A program made the translations under genes and the position numbers. Shown piece by piece: positions 18,100 to 27,906 of a stretch of 64,000 nt of DNA; position 1 is the stretch's first letter, and each line of letters begins with the position of its first letter. The notes beneath the pieces were generated by a model, which was not told where the DNA came from, searched no databases, and saw nothing but the letters and a program-made list of their open reading frames with translations. Origin of the DNA: Clostridium sp. JN-9 (GTDB taxonomy: Bacteria; Bacillota; Clostridia; Clostridiales; Clostridiaceae); contig NZ_CP035280.1 in the NCBI RefSeq assembly GCF_004103695.1, forward strand, positions 372,001 through 436,000. Reading direction: 5' to 3'.

Positions 18100-18198
18100 T
18101 TATTATGTTTGGCTAGTGTAACTTAAATATAGATTTATAATGAAAAATAATATACAATAATAATATGTTAACATTTTCTTAATTTATTTTAGGAAGGT

Positions 18199-19470
18199 AT
18201 GATTAAAATTATATTAAATATATTAGCAGTAATAACAACAATTTTTCAATCATTTTTGATAGTGTGGACCTGCAACAGTATTGCATCAAAAGAAAATAAG
18301 ATTTCTAAAATTAACTTTATTATTTTGAATGTCACTATTTTAGTCTGGACTGTATTTTTTGGCTTTAATAATAATGGACCATATGCAAATTTAATAATGG
18401 TAATTGGGGTTTTAATTTTATGTATAATTTTCTATAGAAAATCTATCATTGATGCTATACTTGGATTTGGAACAGTTTATTCAGTAATTGTAATATCTTC
18501 CTACTTTTTTTTTGCCTTTTATAAATATGTTGTATCTTCCATTAAGCTAAGTTTATCTAGTGATTTTCAAATGATTATTTTTGTATTTCTGCCATCGTGG
18601 TTTGTATATATAATCTTTTTTAAATTTGCAGATTATATTTTAAATGCTGTTCTACTTATGAAAACATATACCCATTCTCTGCTATTCTTCATAATTATTA
18701 CATATACTATGATTGTTTTGGACACTTTGCGTGCACAAGAACAGGATGGGAGTGCAGATTCAATGTTTAAATTAATTTTTTATTTAATGGCATTAATGAT
18801 TTTTGTTTTCACCATAGTTTATTTTGCCAGAGTAAATGAAAAGTCAAAGGAAGCTGATATGTTAAATGATGCTTTAAAGGCTAAGATTACAGAGCTTAGA
18901 AAAGTAAAGCATGATTATGGAAGTGAAATAAGCGGATTATATGGCTTGTATCAGCTTGGCAGATTTGACAGACTTGGTGACATGCTTAAGAATATTGTTG
19001 AAAGAAATCAGGCCCTGAATACCTCTGTGTATGTTAATGTACAAGCATCTCCATTAATAAGCTCAATTTTAACCCCCATTTCTTCATCTGATATAGATTT
19101 AATTGTTCTTGATACAGCAGATTATAACAATTTATCAATAAATGATGACGAGTTGTTAAAAGTATTATCTAATATTATTAGGAATTCACTAGATGCTCTT
19201 AAAGGAGTAAAAAATCCTATAATTAAATTTAAAAGCTACAATGTTCATAATGGTGTGGTAATTAACATAAGCAATAACGGACCTGAAATTCCATGTGACA
19301 TAATGAATAAGATTTTTAAAGCTGGTTTCAGCACTAAGGGCAATGTAGATGGTGAAAGAGGTTTTGGTTTAAGCATAGTAAAAGAAATAATAAATAAATG
19401 TAATGGTAAAATTACCATAAACAGCAGTTCGGAATTAACTGAATTTAATATTCAGATACCATATAAATAA
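18199..19470 (+). CDS. AgrC-like GHKL sensor histidine kinase (orphan)
   Basis: 423 aa. Six to seven membrane helices cover about residues 1-215. The dimerisation helix has the phosphoacceptor in RKVKHDYGSEISGLYGL (His about 239). The GHKL ATPase domain shows the N box NIIRNSLDALKG, the G box NNGPEIP and GFGLSIVKEIIN. The layout is that of HPK10 kinases such as AgrC, which sense peptide signals and pair with LytTR regulators. No LytTR regulator, AgrB or AgrD gene lies next to it here; the next genes are on the other strand. The partner and signal are unknown. Confidence 0.8.
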   Translation: MIKIILNILAVITTIFQSFLIVWTCNSIASKENKISKINFIILNVTILVWTVFFGFNNNGPYANLIMVIGVLILCIIFYRKSIIDAILGFGTVYSVIVISSYFFFAFYKYVVSSIKLSLSSDFQMIIFVFLPSWFVYIIFFKFADYILNAVLLMKTYTHSLLFFIIITYTMIVLDTLRAQEQDGSADSMFKLIFYLMALMIFVFTIVYFARVNEKSKEADMLNDALKAKITELRKVKHDYGSEISGLYGLYQLGRFDRLGDMLKNIVERNQALNTSVYVNVQASPLISSILTPISSSDIDLIVLDTADYNNLSINDDELLKVLSNIIRNSLDALKGVKNPIIKFKSYNVHNGVVINISNNGPEIPCDIMNKIFKAGFSTKGNVDGERGFGLSIVKEIINKCNGKITINSSSELTEFNIQIPYK

Positions 19471-19502
19471 ATTTACTCTAACATTGTGGATGGAATTTTA
19501 TA

Positions 19503-21443
19503 TTAATAATAGAGTTCAGTAATAGCCTTAAACAAATCTCCATCAAAATCGATGTACATAATTCCACCATGGAGCTCAACTATACTTTTTGCAATGGCCA
19601 GGCCTAATCCATTGCCATCCACATCAGAGCTTCTGGAAATATCCCCTCTTGTAAATCTTTCAAATATTTCTTTTTTATCAAAATCAAGGGGCGCGGAGGA
19701 AACATTTTTAAAGCTTATTTTAATTCCCTTATGAATATCATCAATATCAACATATACTCTTGTGTTTGCAAGAGAATATTTTAGAGCATTAGTTATTAGA
19801 TTTTCAAAAACACGAGACATTCTGTTGCCATCTAAGTTCATTTCAATTTTTTTTGCAAAAGACTTTACTATAAATACTATTTTTTTATATGAATATACTT
19901 CTGAGTCTGAATACTCTGATATGGATTGATTAATAAGCTCTATAACATCCACATTTTTTTTATTTAATTCCAGCTTTCCGCTATTTATTTTAGATATTTC
20001 AAATAAATCTTCAATTAGAGTCTTAAGTTTTATACTTTTCCTATTTAAAATATTTAAAAACTCTTTTTTTTCTTCTTCGGAAATATTCTCTCTAAGTAAA
20101 ATATCAGTATAATTTATTATTGATGTCAGGGGAGTTTTTAAATCATGAGATACATTAGCAACTAATTCGCTTTTTAATTTTTCATTTTTTATCTGATCCT
20201 CAATAGATACTTTAAAGCCCTTGTTTATTTTGTTTATATTATGACTTAGACATGCTAAGGATCTGTCACCATTTTCCCTTATAACATAGTCTAGTTCACC
20301 ACTGGTTATTTTTGCTGTGCCTTGTATTATTTCATCAATGTATCTGCTGAACCTGATGATTTTGGGCAATATTACTATGGCATAGAATAATACCAGGGGA
20401 AGCAGAATAACTATCATACCGTGATTATACATAAGCCATAATGCCATTATTACAGAAAGTGTAAAAAGAAAATAAACTGTAATTTTAAAAAGAGTAGTTC
20501 TATTTTCGAACCATTGATTTATTGTCTTAAAAAACTTAATCATAAAGTTATTTTTCAAACCACGGATAAATCTTTCTTCACCAAGGAAGTACAGTACCAT
20601 TAAAATAAGAAAAAGTATTGCAGAATACATTGCAATGTACATTTTATCTCTTGTAATGCTGTTTCTTGTATTTGAAACACTTTCATTTATAGAGCTGATC
20701 TCACTATTATAATTATTCTGTGCTGCCTGCAAAATATTCTTTAGAACAGGTTCATCTTCATTTGAATAAGAATAATTATTAGGGAACCAATAGGCTTCCA
20801 CATAATTACTGGAATTAATTATTGAATGATTACTGCCATATCTGCTTGCAGGAGCACCATCTGAATTGTAAGATAAATTATACCACTTACCTTTGCCAGA
20901 TACATACTTGTACAAATCGCCGGTTTCCTGCTGAAATAATTTTAAATCATTTTTTATTAAATCAATATTTTCAGTGTCGTTGGTTATAAATGTATTTTTA
21001 CTTTTATCGATAATAATAAATTTTACAATTTTACTATAATCATAATTACCAATAGAAATTTTAAATTCCCTGCTAATATTGTTAAGTTCATCCTGAGATT
21101 TTTCTGATAATATTTTTAAGTTATTGGTTTTGTCATATATATATGAATTCCCAATACTTGCACATTGTTTTACCCATAAATCATAATTAATCCAGTTAGC
21201 ATTGCTTATTGAACCTTCATCTTTTTTTATATAGGATAATTTTTGCTTAGTAGCTGATAAAGTTGAATTCATTGAATTTATTTCATTATTTTTTTTATTA
21301 ATACTGTTTATACTGCTGTATATTTCAATGAGAAGAAATGCAGAAATAATAAGAAGCAGAAGTACAGCTTTTTCCACCATGTTCCATAGTTTAGGATGAC
21401 TAACAAATTTATTTTTCAATTGTATATCCAACTCCCCACACAA
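19503..21443 (-). CDS. Sensor histidine kinase with HAMP domain
   Basis: 646 aa as an open frame from TTG 21443; a TTG at 21419 is an alternative, and the start overlaps the upstream regulator gene. One N-terminal helix (about 27-46), a soluble extracytoplasmic segment (about 50-260), then further helices up to about residue 370, a HAMP-like linker (GTAKITSGELDYVIREN), a DHp box LVANVSHDLKTPLTSIINY with the His, and an HATPase domain (NLITNALKYS, GLGLAIAKSIVELHGG). It forms a two-component pair with the regulator encoded just upstream. The stimulus is not evident; the NlpC/P60-like gene in the same operon suggests an envelope role. Confidence 0.82.
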   Translation of the reverse strand: MCGELDIQLKNKFVSHPKLWNMVEKAVLLLLIISAFLLIEIYSSINSINKKNNEINSMNSTLSATKQKLSYIKKDEGSISNANWINYDLWVKQCASIGNSYIYDKTNNLKILSEKSQDELNNISREFKISIGNYDYSKIVKFIIIDKSKNTFITNDTENIDLIKNDLKLFQQETGDLYKYVSGKGKWYNLSYNSDGAPASRYGSNHSIINSSNYVEAYWFPNNYSYSNEDEPVLKNILQAAQNNYNSEISSINESVSNTRNSITRDKMYIAMYSAILFLILMVLYFLGEERFIRGLKNNFMIKFFKTINQWFENRTTLFKITVYFLFTLSVIMALWLMYNHGMIVILLPLVLFYAIVILPKIIRFSRYIDEIIQGTAKITSGELDYVIRENGDRSLACLSHNINKINKGFKVSIEDQIKNEKLKSELVANVSHDLKTPLTSIINYTDILLRENISEEEKKEFLNILNRKSIKLKTLIEDLFEISKINSGKLELNKKNVDVIELINQSISEYSDSEVYSYKKIVFIVKSFAKKIEMNLDGNRMSRVFENLITNALKYSLANTRVYVDIDDIHKGIKISFKNVSSAPLDFDKKEIFERFTRGDISRSSDVDGNGLGLAIAKSIVELHGGIMYIDFDGDLFKAITELYY

Positions 21444-22110
21444 CTTTTATATATCTTGGATCCTTTGTATTTATTTCTATTTTTTTTCTAAGTCTTCTTA
21501 TATGGACGGAAACTGTATTTTCTGTTTTAAATGCAGGCTCATCCCATACTCTTTCATAAAGTTCCTCAGAAGAGAAAACTCTGCCCCGATTTTCAGCCAA
21601 CAGCAGTAATATGTCATATTCTATTGGTGTAAGTTTAACTTTATTGCCCTCCAATGTAACAGTATGGCTGATTTTATTAATAATTAGCTGATCAATTACA
21701 ACTTCTTCATCATTTGCTTTTTTATTATAATTCCCCAAATCAATATATCTTCGAAGCTGGGACTTTACCCTTGCTACCAGCTCCATAGGGTTAAAGGGTT
21801 TTGTTATATAGTCATCTGCTCCTATGTTTAAGCCTAATATTTTGTCCGTTTCTTCGCTTTTTGCAGACAGCATTATAATAGGAATATTCCTTTTTTCCCT
21901 TATCTTCATGCATGTTCTTATTCCATCCAGTTTTGGCATCATTACATCCAATATTATTACATGGATTTCATTATTTTCTAAAGAATCTAAGGCTTCCAAT
22001 CCATCTCCGGCTTTAATGATATTAATATTCTCAGTGCTTCTTAGATATACTTCAATGGCATCCCTTATTTCCTTTTCATCATCAACAACCAGCACATTAT
22101 GAGTATCCAT
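21409..22110 (-). CDS. OmpR-family response regulator
   Basis: 233 aa from the ATG at 22110 with GGGGGG ten bases upstream; a TTG at 22128 in frame would lie inside that site's upstream side. Receiver acidic residues VVDDEKE, phosphoacceptor in VIILDVMMPKLDG (about residue 54), Thr/Ser in MLSAKSEE and Lys in ITKPFNP. The C-terminal winged helix LTPIEYDILLLLAENRG ... VSVHIRRLRKKIE is of OmpR/PhoB type. It overlaps the kinase gene by about 35 bases, so they are translationally coupled. Confidence 0.88.
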   Translation of the reverse strand: MDTHNVLVVDDEKEIRDAIEVYLRSTENINIIKAGDGLEALDSLENNEIHVIILDVMMPKLDGIRTCMKIREKRNIPIIMLSAKSEETDKILGLNIGADDYITKPFNPMELVARVKSQLRRYIDLGNYNKKANDEEVVIDQLIINKISHTVTLEGNKVKLTPIEYDILLLLAENRGRVFSSEELYERVWDEPAFKTENTVSVHIRRLRKKIEINTKDPRYIKVVWGVGYTIEK

Positions 22111-22139
22111 AAATATAAGTCCCCCCAATTAAAAAATAA

Positions 22140-22766
22140 TCATTTATTTTTGTATATAAAAAAACTGAAAGGCTCTTTTATATTTCCCTTTATAGTTTCA
22201 ACCTTGGAAATGTTTCTAAGATGATATATTTTACCGTCATAATCCTTAGCCTGATTATCGCATACATAGGCATAGTCATACTTACCCGTATCCTTCCATG
22301 CCATAAATATATAAGTATGAGTTGGAATGCCACTGCTGCTTAGTTTTTCATCTGTGGTAAAGCAGATATCTCCCGGCTGCAGCTTTTTATAATCCATTTC
22401 CTTTTTCCAGCCTTCTCTTTTCATTATACCTAGAAGTTCAGTAGTATTACAAATATTATCATCTATTTTTTCACCATTCATCCTTAAAACTTCAGACAAA
22501 AAATAAACACATGTATTAGCAGAATAGCCTTGATTGAGAGAGACTGCCTTGTTATATGCTTTAAGTCTGTTATCTTTATTTAACATGGAATTGTATATTT
22601 TATCCTGAAGATCATGACTATGTATTTTGTTACTTTCACTAAATGAGTGTACAATCATAACTGCTGCAATTAAAATCAACATAGCTGGAAAGACTAAAAT
22701 GACTTTTCTAAATGGGAATCTTAAATTTCTTTTATGTCTATTTTTGTATAATGAAGTCTGATCCAT
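22140..22766 (-). CDS. Membrane-anchored NlpC/P60-like protein
   Basis: 208 aa. A basic N-terminus is followed by one membrane helix (about residues 22-43), placing the rest outside. The extracellular part shows an NlpC/P60-like arrangement: candidate nucleophile Cys in YSANTCVYFLSEVLR (about 86), the strand GDICFTT, His in GIPTHTYIFMAW (about 150) and Asn/Gln in YVCDNQAKDY. Such enzymes cut peptide bonds in peptidoglycan stems. The match is by pattern only, and the first motif lacks the usual DCSG sequence, so activity is uncertain. It is first in an operon with a response regulator and kinase. Confidence 0.6.
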   Translation of the reverse strand: MDQTSLYKNRHKRNLRFPFRKVILVFPAMLILIAAVMIVHSFSESNKIHSHDLQDKIYNSMLNKDNRLKAYNKAVSLNQGYSANTCVYFLSEVLRMNGEKIDDNICNTTELLGIMKREGWKKEMDYKKLQPGDICFTTDEKLSSSGIPTHTYIFMAWKDTGKYDYAYVCDNQAKDYDGKIYHLRNISKVETIKGNIKEPFSFFIYKNK

Positions 22767-22832
22767 AAAAAAACCTCCTCAAATTTAGAACTGTTAATTC
22801 TATAATAGAGGAAGTAAATTACAAAAATCATA

Positions 22833-24488
22833 TTATAAAAGTGAAGATTTCCGTACGATTTTATTTTTCTCATTTTCCCAGGATAAAACATAATCCTCTA
22901 GGATTTTATGAAGGTATTCACCAATTTTCAAATAGGATTCATCTTTCAGATTAGCCAGTGAAATTCTTATGGACCATTCAGGTGCGTGGAATCCACCGCC
23001 ATTTAATAATACAATTGATGATTCCTCTGCTAACCTTAAAAGTATATCAACAGGCTTATGGTTTTTCTGAAGATAATCTGCGAAGTCTTTATTAAAGGTT
23101 TCACCAGCCCACTGAAGAAGATCAAATTCTGTATAATAGGCTGCATCATAAGGATTATGCTTTAACTCCATATGAAGACCTTTATATAAAAGCTCCTCAC
23201 GATGATGACAGATATTTTGTGTAAGCTTTTTATAATTATTTTCCTTATCTGTTAAAGCAAATATACAGAAAAATGCCATTTGAACCTGCTGCGGGGTTGA
23301 TAGGCCTGCAGTATGATTTAAAGCAACCTGGCGGCTGTCTGCTACAATTCTGTCAATAAAGCATATTTTTTCAGGGTTTGTAGAAAGAGCTTCATACCTT
23401 TTGTTAAGCTCATTTTTATCTTCTGCACTTTGATTTTTAAGTAATTTATCAAAAACATTGTTTTTATGAATAGCAATAGTTCCAAGTCTCCAGCCGGTAA
23501 CTCCAAAATATTTTGAAAATGAGTATACTCCAATTGTATTAAAAGGTAAGTATGCAGCCAGAGAACGGAATTTTTCAACAAAGGTACAGTATACATCATC
23601 AGAAATAATCATTAAATCAGGATTATGCTCATGTACAATTTTCACCAGCTCATTTATGGTTTCAGGCTTTATTGAAACAGATGGAGGATTGCTGGGATTT
23701 ATAACAAATAAAGCTTTAATATCTTTATTACAAAGCTTTTCTATTTCTGATTTGTCATACTGCCACATATTTATGCCGCTTTCGTAATTTGAAGCCTTTA
23801 TTTCAGTGATTGAAAAATTATATCTTTCCAGATGGGGAATTTCCAAATAAGGTGTAAAAACGGGAGTCATAATTGCAACACTGTCCCCAATCTTTAAAAG
23901 CTTATTGGCAATTAATGAATCAAAAATATAACACATGGCTGCAGTTGCACCTTCAACGGCAAATATATTGAAATTGTCCTCTGATGTGCTGTCATAGCCA
24001 ATTTCTTTAATCAGGTAATCCTGAACCACTTTTTCAATATGAAGGAGCATACGATCAGGCACAGGATAATTGTCTCCAATTATGCCGTCAGCTAACTCAA
24101 AAACCCATTTGTCTGCATTAAATCCCTTATCTGATCCATATTCAACTATTTTTTTTATCAGTTCTATTCCAGGAAGTGTGGTATTTTTAGTCAAATAATC
24201 ATTTAATCTTTCAGCTATTCCTGGTCTGCTTGGCATACCTGCAAGATCTTTGTCCTCCCAAACTCTTTTTGTCTCTAAAACAGCAAACTGACCAAATGTA
24301 AAAAAAGCTTCTCTTGGTAAGGAAGCTGTCCAGTTGGGATTACCTCTTCCTGCATTTAATAATGTATTTATACTTTTCTTCTTGGGCCCTTCAGCCAGGT
24401 TAATTAGCTTGTTCTTAAGCTCAAAAGGACTTATTTTACCATATACACGCCTGATTTCTTCTAGTTGCACATTTTCATGAACTCTCAT
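22833..24488 (-). CDS. asdA: Aspartate 4-decarboxylase (bifunctional aspartate aminotransferase)
   Basis: 551 aa, the long form expected for aspartate beta-decarboxylase rather than the about 400-aa ordinary aspartate aminotransferase. The fold type I PLP motif is visible: NPSNPPSVS (Asn contact), DDVYCTF (Asp contact with PLP nitrogen), YSFSKYFGVTGWRLG (Lys that forms the Schiff base) and the Arg near the C-terminus in SIRISLANL. It converts L-aspartate to L-alanine and CO2. With an aspartate:alanine exchanger this can generate a proton motive force, but no exchanger gene is adjacent. AAGGAG lies upstream of the ATG. Confidence 0.88.
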   Translation of the reverse strand: MRVHENVQLEEIRRVYGKISPFELKNKLINLAEGPKKKSINTLLNAGRGNPNWTASLPREAFFTFGQFAVLETKRVWEDKDLAGMPSRPGIAERLNDYLTKNTTLPGIELIKKIVEYGSDKGFNADKWVFELADGIIGDNYPVPDRMLLHIEKVVQDYLIKEIGYDSTSEDNFNIFAVEGATAAMCYIFDSLIANKLLKIGDSVAIMTPVFTPYLEIPHLERYNFSITEIKASNYESGINMWQYDKSEIEKLCNKDIKALFVINPSNPPSVSIKPETINELVKIVHEHNPDLMIISDDVYCTFVEKFRSLAAYLPFNTIGVYSFSKYFGVTGWRLGTIAIHKNNVFDKLLKNQSAEDKNELNKRYEALSTNPEKICFIDRIVADSRQVALNHTAGLSTPQQVQMAFFCIFALTDKENNYKKLTQNICHHREELLYKGLHMELKHNPYDAAYYTEFDLLQWAGETFNKDFADYLQKNHKPVDILLRLAEESSIVLLNGGGFHAPEWSIRISLANLKDESYLKIGEYLHKILEDYVLSWENEKNKIVRKSSLL

Positions 24489-24589
24489 TTTTATCTTACA
24501 GCTCCTTAGCTTTACAATTATTGCGTAAATAATTTATTTAAAAATATAATGTGCATATTGTAACAATATTATTCTATAAAAGTGTATAG

Positions 24590-24618
24590 TTGATAAATTA
24601 TGTAAAGTAGATTAAAAT
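24590..24618 (+). promoter_or_regulatory. Sigma-A promoter before the U32 gene
   Basis: TTGATA (24590-24595), 17 bp, TAAAAT (24613-24618), 58 bp before the start codon. It lies in the divergent region between asdA and the U32 gene. Confidence 0.5.
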
Positions 24619-24675
24619 AGATAGGAACTTTTTAAATGATAATAAATGTAAAAAAGTATAGGTGGGGGAAGATAG

Positions 24676-26580
24676 ATGAGCAGATTATTTTGCGGGAAAA
24701 ACATAGAGCTTCTGGCGCCAGCAGGGACTTTCAAGGATTTTACTGAAATCGTTAAGAGCAGTGCTGATGCTGTATATTTCGGCGGAAAACAATTTAACAT
24801 GAGAATGCATAGAAAAGACTACAATTTGTCAAATGATGAAATTAGACAAGCTGTTTTAATGGCTCATTCATTAGGAAAAAAAGTATATATCACATTTAAT
24901 AATATGATGAACAACACTGAAATAGAAGGCTCCAGGGAATATCTGAGCTTTCTTGACACTGTGAAACCAGATGGATTTATTGTACAGGATTTAGGCGCAG
25001 TACGATTAATTGAGGAAATGGGTATAACTATTCCAATTCATTCTAGTGTTATGATGAATGTTCATAACAAGCAAATCATAGATGCCCTTTATAAAATGGG
25101 AATATCAAGAGTAGTAACTTCAAGAGAGATGAGTCTGGAAACCATCAAAAGACTTTCAAAGGATACTAATATGGAATTTGAATATTTCATCCATGGAGAT
25201 ATGTGTGCAGTCCATGGAAGTCAATGCTTCTATAGCGGAATGCTGTTTGGGAAAAGCAGTAATAGAGGGTTGTGTCTTAAACCATGCAGATGGCCTTATA
25301 AATTTGGACAGGATTCACAGGAGAAATTTAAAGATTATCTGGCTGTAAAGGACATGTGTATGTATGAACATCTGCCTGATCTAATTGATGCAGGAGTATG
25401 CTCATTTAAAATTGAAGGAAGAATGAGGAGCAGTGGTTATTTAATTCAGCTCATAAATAAATATGGAAAAGCCATAGACAGATATATTGAAGATCCTACG
25501 GGCTACTATGTGGATGATGAAGCTTTAAAACTTCAGGAAGACAGAACAAGAAATTTATCCACTGCATATGCTTTCAAGGTACCTGGAATTAATAACATAG
25601 AATTTGATGCATCAAGAGAACCTAAAATATTCAGCAGGGCCGTTGAAGAATTTGAAGTAAATAATGAAAAGTTACATGAACTAAAGGAAAAGTTTAAAAC
25701 AGAAAAAAAGCTTAATAATAAACCATTATTAACAGTAAAGGTAAATAATATAGAATCCTTTAAGTCAGCTGTTGATAATGGTGCAGATGAAATATATATT
25801 CCAGGTGACGTATTTAGATGCGACAGACCATTTTCCAAAGCACAGATAGAGGAAGCTGTTAAGTATGCTGATAATAAAAAGGTTTATATAACTCTTCCAC
25901 AAATGATGTTTCCAAGACAGTTTACTGATTATTCTGCAATGATGAAATTCTATAAAAAGGCTGGAATTGAAGGAATAATAGTAACTAATATAGGGGCCGC
26001 AGAGGAATTTAAAAACGATGATTTAAAGATGATTGGAGAGTTTTCACTTAATTGTTATAACACTAAAGCTGCTGAATTCTATGAAGAGGAAGGAATTAAG
26101 AGAGTAACAGTATCTGTTGAATCAACAGCTGATGCTCTAAAGGAAATGCTTTTAAATACTAAGACTCCATTGGAAGTTATAGTACAGGGAGCTCCTACAG
26201 TAATGTATATGGAGCACTGTGTTTATGCCGGTGAACACAATACTACATCAAAAGACTGGTGCTTAAAATACTGTGAAAAGGAATTAAAAGAGCTTGTAGA
26301 TGAGAAAGGATTTAAACATCCTGTTTATACTGATCAATACTGCAGAAATCATATACTGTCTGGGAAAGATATATGCCTTATTGGGTTAATTGATGAATTG
26401 TCAAATTTAGGGGTAAGGGCAGTAAGAATTGAAGGGCAGCATTATAATGATGGAGTTTTAGGACAAGTAGTTAAGATTTACAGGCAGGCTTTAGATGGCA
26501 ATAATTCTAATGATAGATCTGAATTATTAAAAGATATAACAAATAGAGGTCAGAGTTTTCAAGCTCTGAATTATAATTAA
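24676..26580 (+). CDS. U32-family protein (RlhA/TrhP-like), two barrels
   Basis: 634 aa, GGTGGGGGAA ribosome binding site. The N-terminal half is a U32 TIM barrel (ELLAPAGTFKDF, AVYFGGKQFNMR, HGDMCAVHGSQCFYSG ... GLCLKPCRWPY ... CSFKIEGRMRSSGY); its four Cys match the 4Fe-4S ligands of U32 hydroxylases. The second half looks like another barrel with its own Cys set (EHCVYAGE, WCLKYCEK, YCRNHIL) and a second IEG motif. Bacterial U32 proteins such as RlhA and TrhP hydroxylate RNA pyrimidines without oxygen, using prephenate; others were annotated as peptidases. I infer an RNA- or cofactor-modifying role rather than proteolysis. It heads a cluster with an aminotransferase 12 bp downstream. Confidence 0.8.
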   Translation: MSRLFCGKNIELLAPAGTFKDFTEIVKSSADAVYFGGKQFNMRMHRKDYNLSNDEIRQAVLMAHSLGKKVYITFNNMMNNTEIEGSREYLSFLDTVKPDGFIVQDLGAVRLIEEMGITIPIHSSVMMNVHNKQIIDALYKMGISRVVTSREMSLETIKRLSKDTNMEFEYFIHGDMCAVHGSQCFYSGMLFGKSSNRGLCLKPCRWPYKFGQDSQEKFKDYLAVKDMCMYEHLPDLIDAGVCSFKIEGRMRSSGYLIQLINKYGKAIDRYIEDPTGYYVDDEALKLQEDRTRNLSTAYAFKVPGINNIEFDASREPKIFSRAVEEFEVNNEKLHELKEKFKTEKKLNNKPLLTVKVNNIESFKSAVDNGADEIYIPGDVFRCDRPFSKAQIEEAVKYADNKKVYITLPQMMFPRQFTDYSAMMKFYKKAGIEGIIVTNIGAAEEFKNDDLKMIGEFSLNCYNTKAAEFYEEEGIKRVTVSVESTADALKEMLLNTKTPLEVIVQGAPTVMYMEHCVYAGEHNTTSKDWCLKYCEKELKELVDEKGFKHPVYTDQYCRNHILSGKDICLIGLIDELSNLGVRAVRIEGQHYNDGVLGQVVKIYRQALDGNNSNDRSELLKDITNRGQSFQALNYN

Positions 26581-26592
26581 GGGGATGAGCTT

Positions 26593-27891
26593 ATGAATAA
26601 TACTTACTTAGGACCACACATTACAATGGAGAAAAGAAACAAATATTTAGTTCCCTGCTCAAATCATTTTTATAAAAATCCGCCTGAAATTGTTAAAGGT
26701 GAAATGCAGTATTTATATGATAGTGAAGGAAAAAAATACTTAGATTTTTATTCAGGAGTTTCTGTAATGAACTGCGGTCACTGCAATGCTGAAATCCTTG
26801 AAAAAACAATTGATCAGATGAAAACATTGCAGCATACCTCAACTATTTATCTTACTGAGCCCATGGTAAATCTAGCAGAAGAGCTGAGCCAGGTAACTCC
26901 TGGCGATTTAAAAAGAAGTTTCTTCTGCGGAACAGGTTCAGAGGCTAATGAAGGAGCATTGCTTGCTGCATCATTATATACAAATAAAAGTGAAATACTG
27001 GCTTTAAATAATGGGCTTCATGGAAGGACAAAGCTAACCATGAGTGTAACTGGTATTGGAATGTGGAGAACAGATTCTAACCCTGTGGGAGGAATTCATT
27101 TTGTGCCAAATGCTTATTGCTATAGGTGTAAATTTAAAAATTCCTGTGGTGAATGCGGTATGGAATGTGTTGAGGCAGTGGAAAAAACTATAAAGAACCA
27201 CACTTCAGGCAGAGTTTCTGCTATGATAGCTGAAACAATCCAAGGTAATGGAGGCATAATAACTCCGCCTAAAGGATATTTTAAGGCATTAAAACAGGTA
27301 TTGAATAAATATGGCATTTTACTTATTATTGATGAAGTTCAGACTGGGTTTGCCAGAACTGGTAAAATGTTTGCCATTGAGAATTATGATGTAGTACCTG
27401 ATATAATAACAATGGCAAAAGCACTGGGAAATGGAGTTCCAATAGGGGCTTACATAACTACAGATGAAATTGCTTCTGCATTTACCCGTCCATCTGCTTC
27501 GACACTAGGAGGAAATCCTGTGTCTGCTGCAACAGGAAGAGCAGTCATAAGCTATATCAAAAAGTATAACTTATGCCAAAGAGCACAGCTTATGGGAAGC
27601 AAACTAAAGGATGGTCTATTAAAGCTAAAGGATAAATATAAAATAATCGGGGACGTAAGAGGTCTTGGATTAATGATGGGCGCTGAATTAGTTAAAGAAA
27701 ACATGGAGCCTGCAGTTAAAGAAACAGATATAATCCTTGAACAGCTTAAGGATAAAGGGATTATAGTTGGTAAAAATGGAGAGAACAGAAATGTGCTGGC
27801 ATTTCAGCCTCCTTTAATAATATCTGAAGAAGATATAGAAAATCTTATTAAATCATTAGATGAAATACTATGTAATATGCAATATGCATAA
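26593..27891 (+). CDS. Class III PLP aminotransferase
   Basis: 432 aa. Class III features: SGVSVMNCGHC, FCGTGSEANEGAL (PLP phosphate contact), NNGLHGRTKLTMS, IIDEVQTGFARTGKMFA (Asp to pyridine nitrogen), MAKALGNGVPIGA (Schiff-base Lys) and ASTLGGNPVSAA. A Cys-rich insert (YCYRCKFKNSCGECGMEC, about 176-193) resembles the segment seen in AGXT2-like omega-amino-acid aminotransferases. Candidate substrates are beta-alanine, GABA, taurine or similar omega-amino acids. It overlaps transcriptionally with the U32 gene (12-bp gap) and a solute-binding lipoprotein gene (15-bp gap), suggesting uptake and transamination of one compound. Confidence 0.85.
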   Translation: MNNTYLGPHITMEKRNKYLVPCSNHFYKNPPEIVKGEMQYLYDSEGKKYLDFYSGVSVMNCGHCNAEILEKTIDQMKTLQHTSTIYLTEPMVNLAEELSQVTPGDLKRSFFCGTGSEANEGALLAASLYTNKSEILALNNGLHGRTKLTMSVTGIGMWRTDSNPVGGIHFVPNAYCYRCKFKNSCGECGMECVEAVEKTIKNHTSGRVSAMIAETIQGNGGIITPPKGYFKALKQVLNKYGILLIIDEVQTGFARTGKMFAIENYDVVPDIITMAKALGNGVPIGAYITTDEIASAFTRPSASTLGGNPVSAATGRAVISYIKKYNLCQRAQLMGSKLKDGLLKLKDKYKIIGDVRGLGLMMGAELVKENMEPAVKETDIILEQLKDKGIIVGKNGENRNVLAFQPPLIISEEDIENLIKSLDEILCNMQYA

Positions 27892-27906
27892 GAAAGGTTG
27901 GACAAA

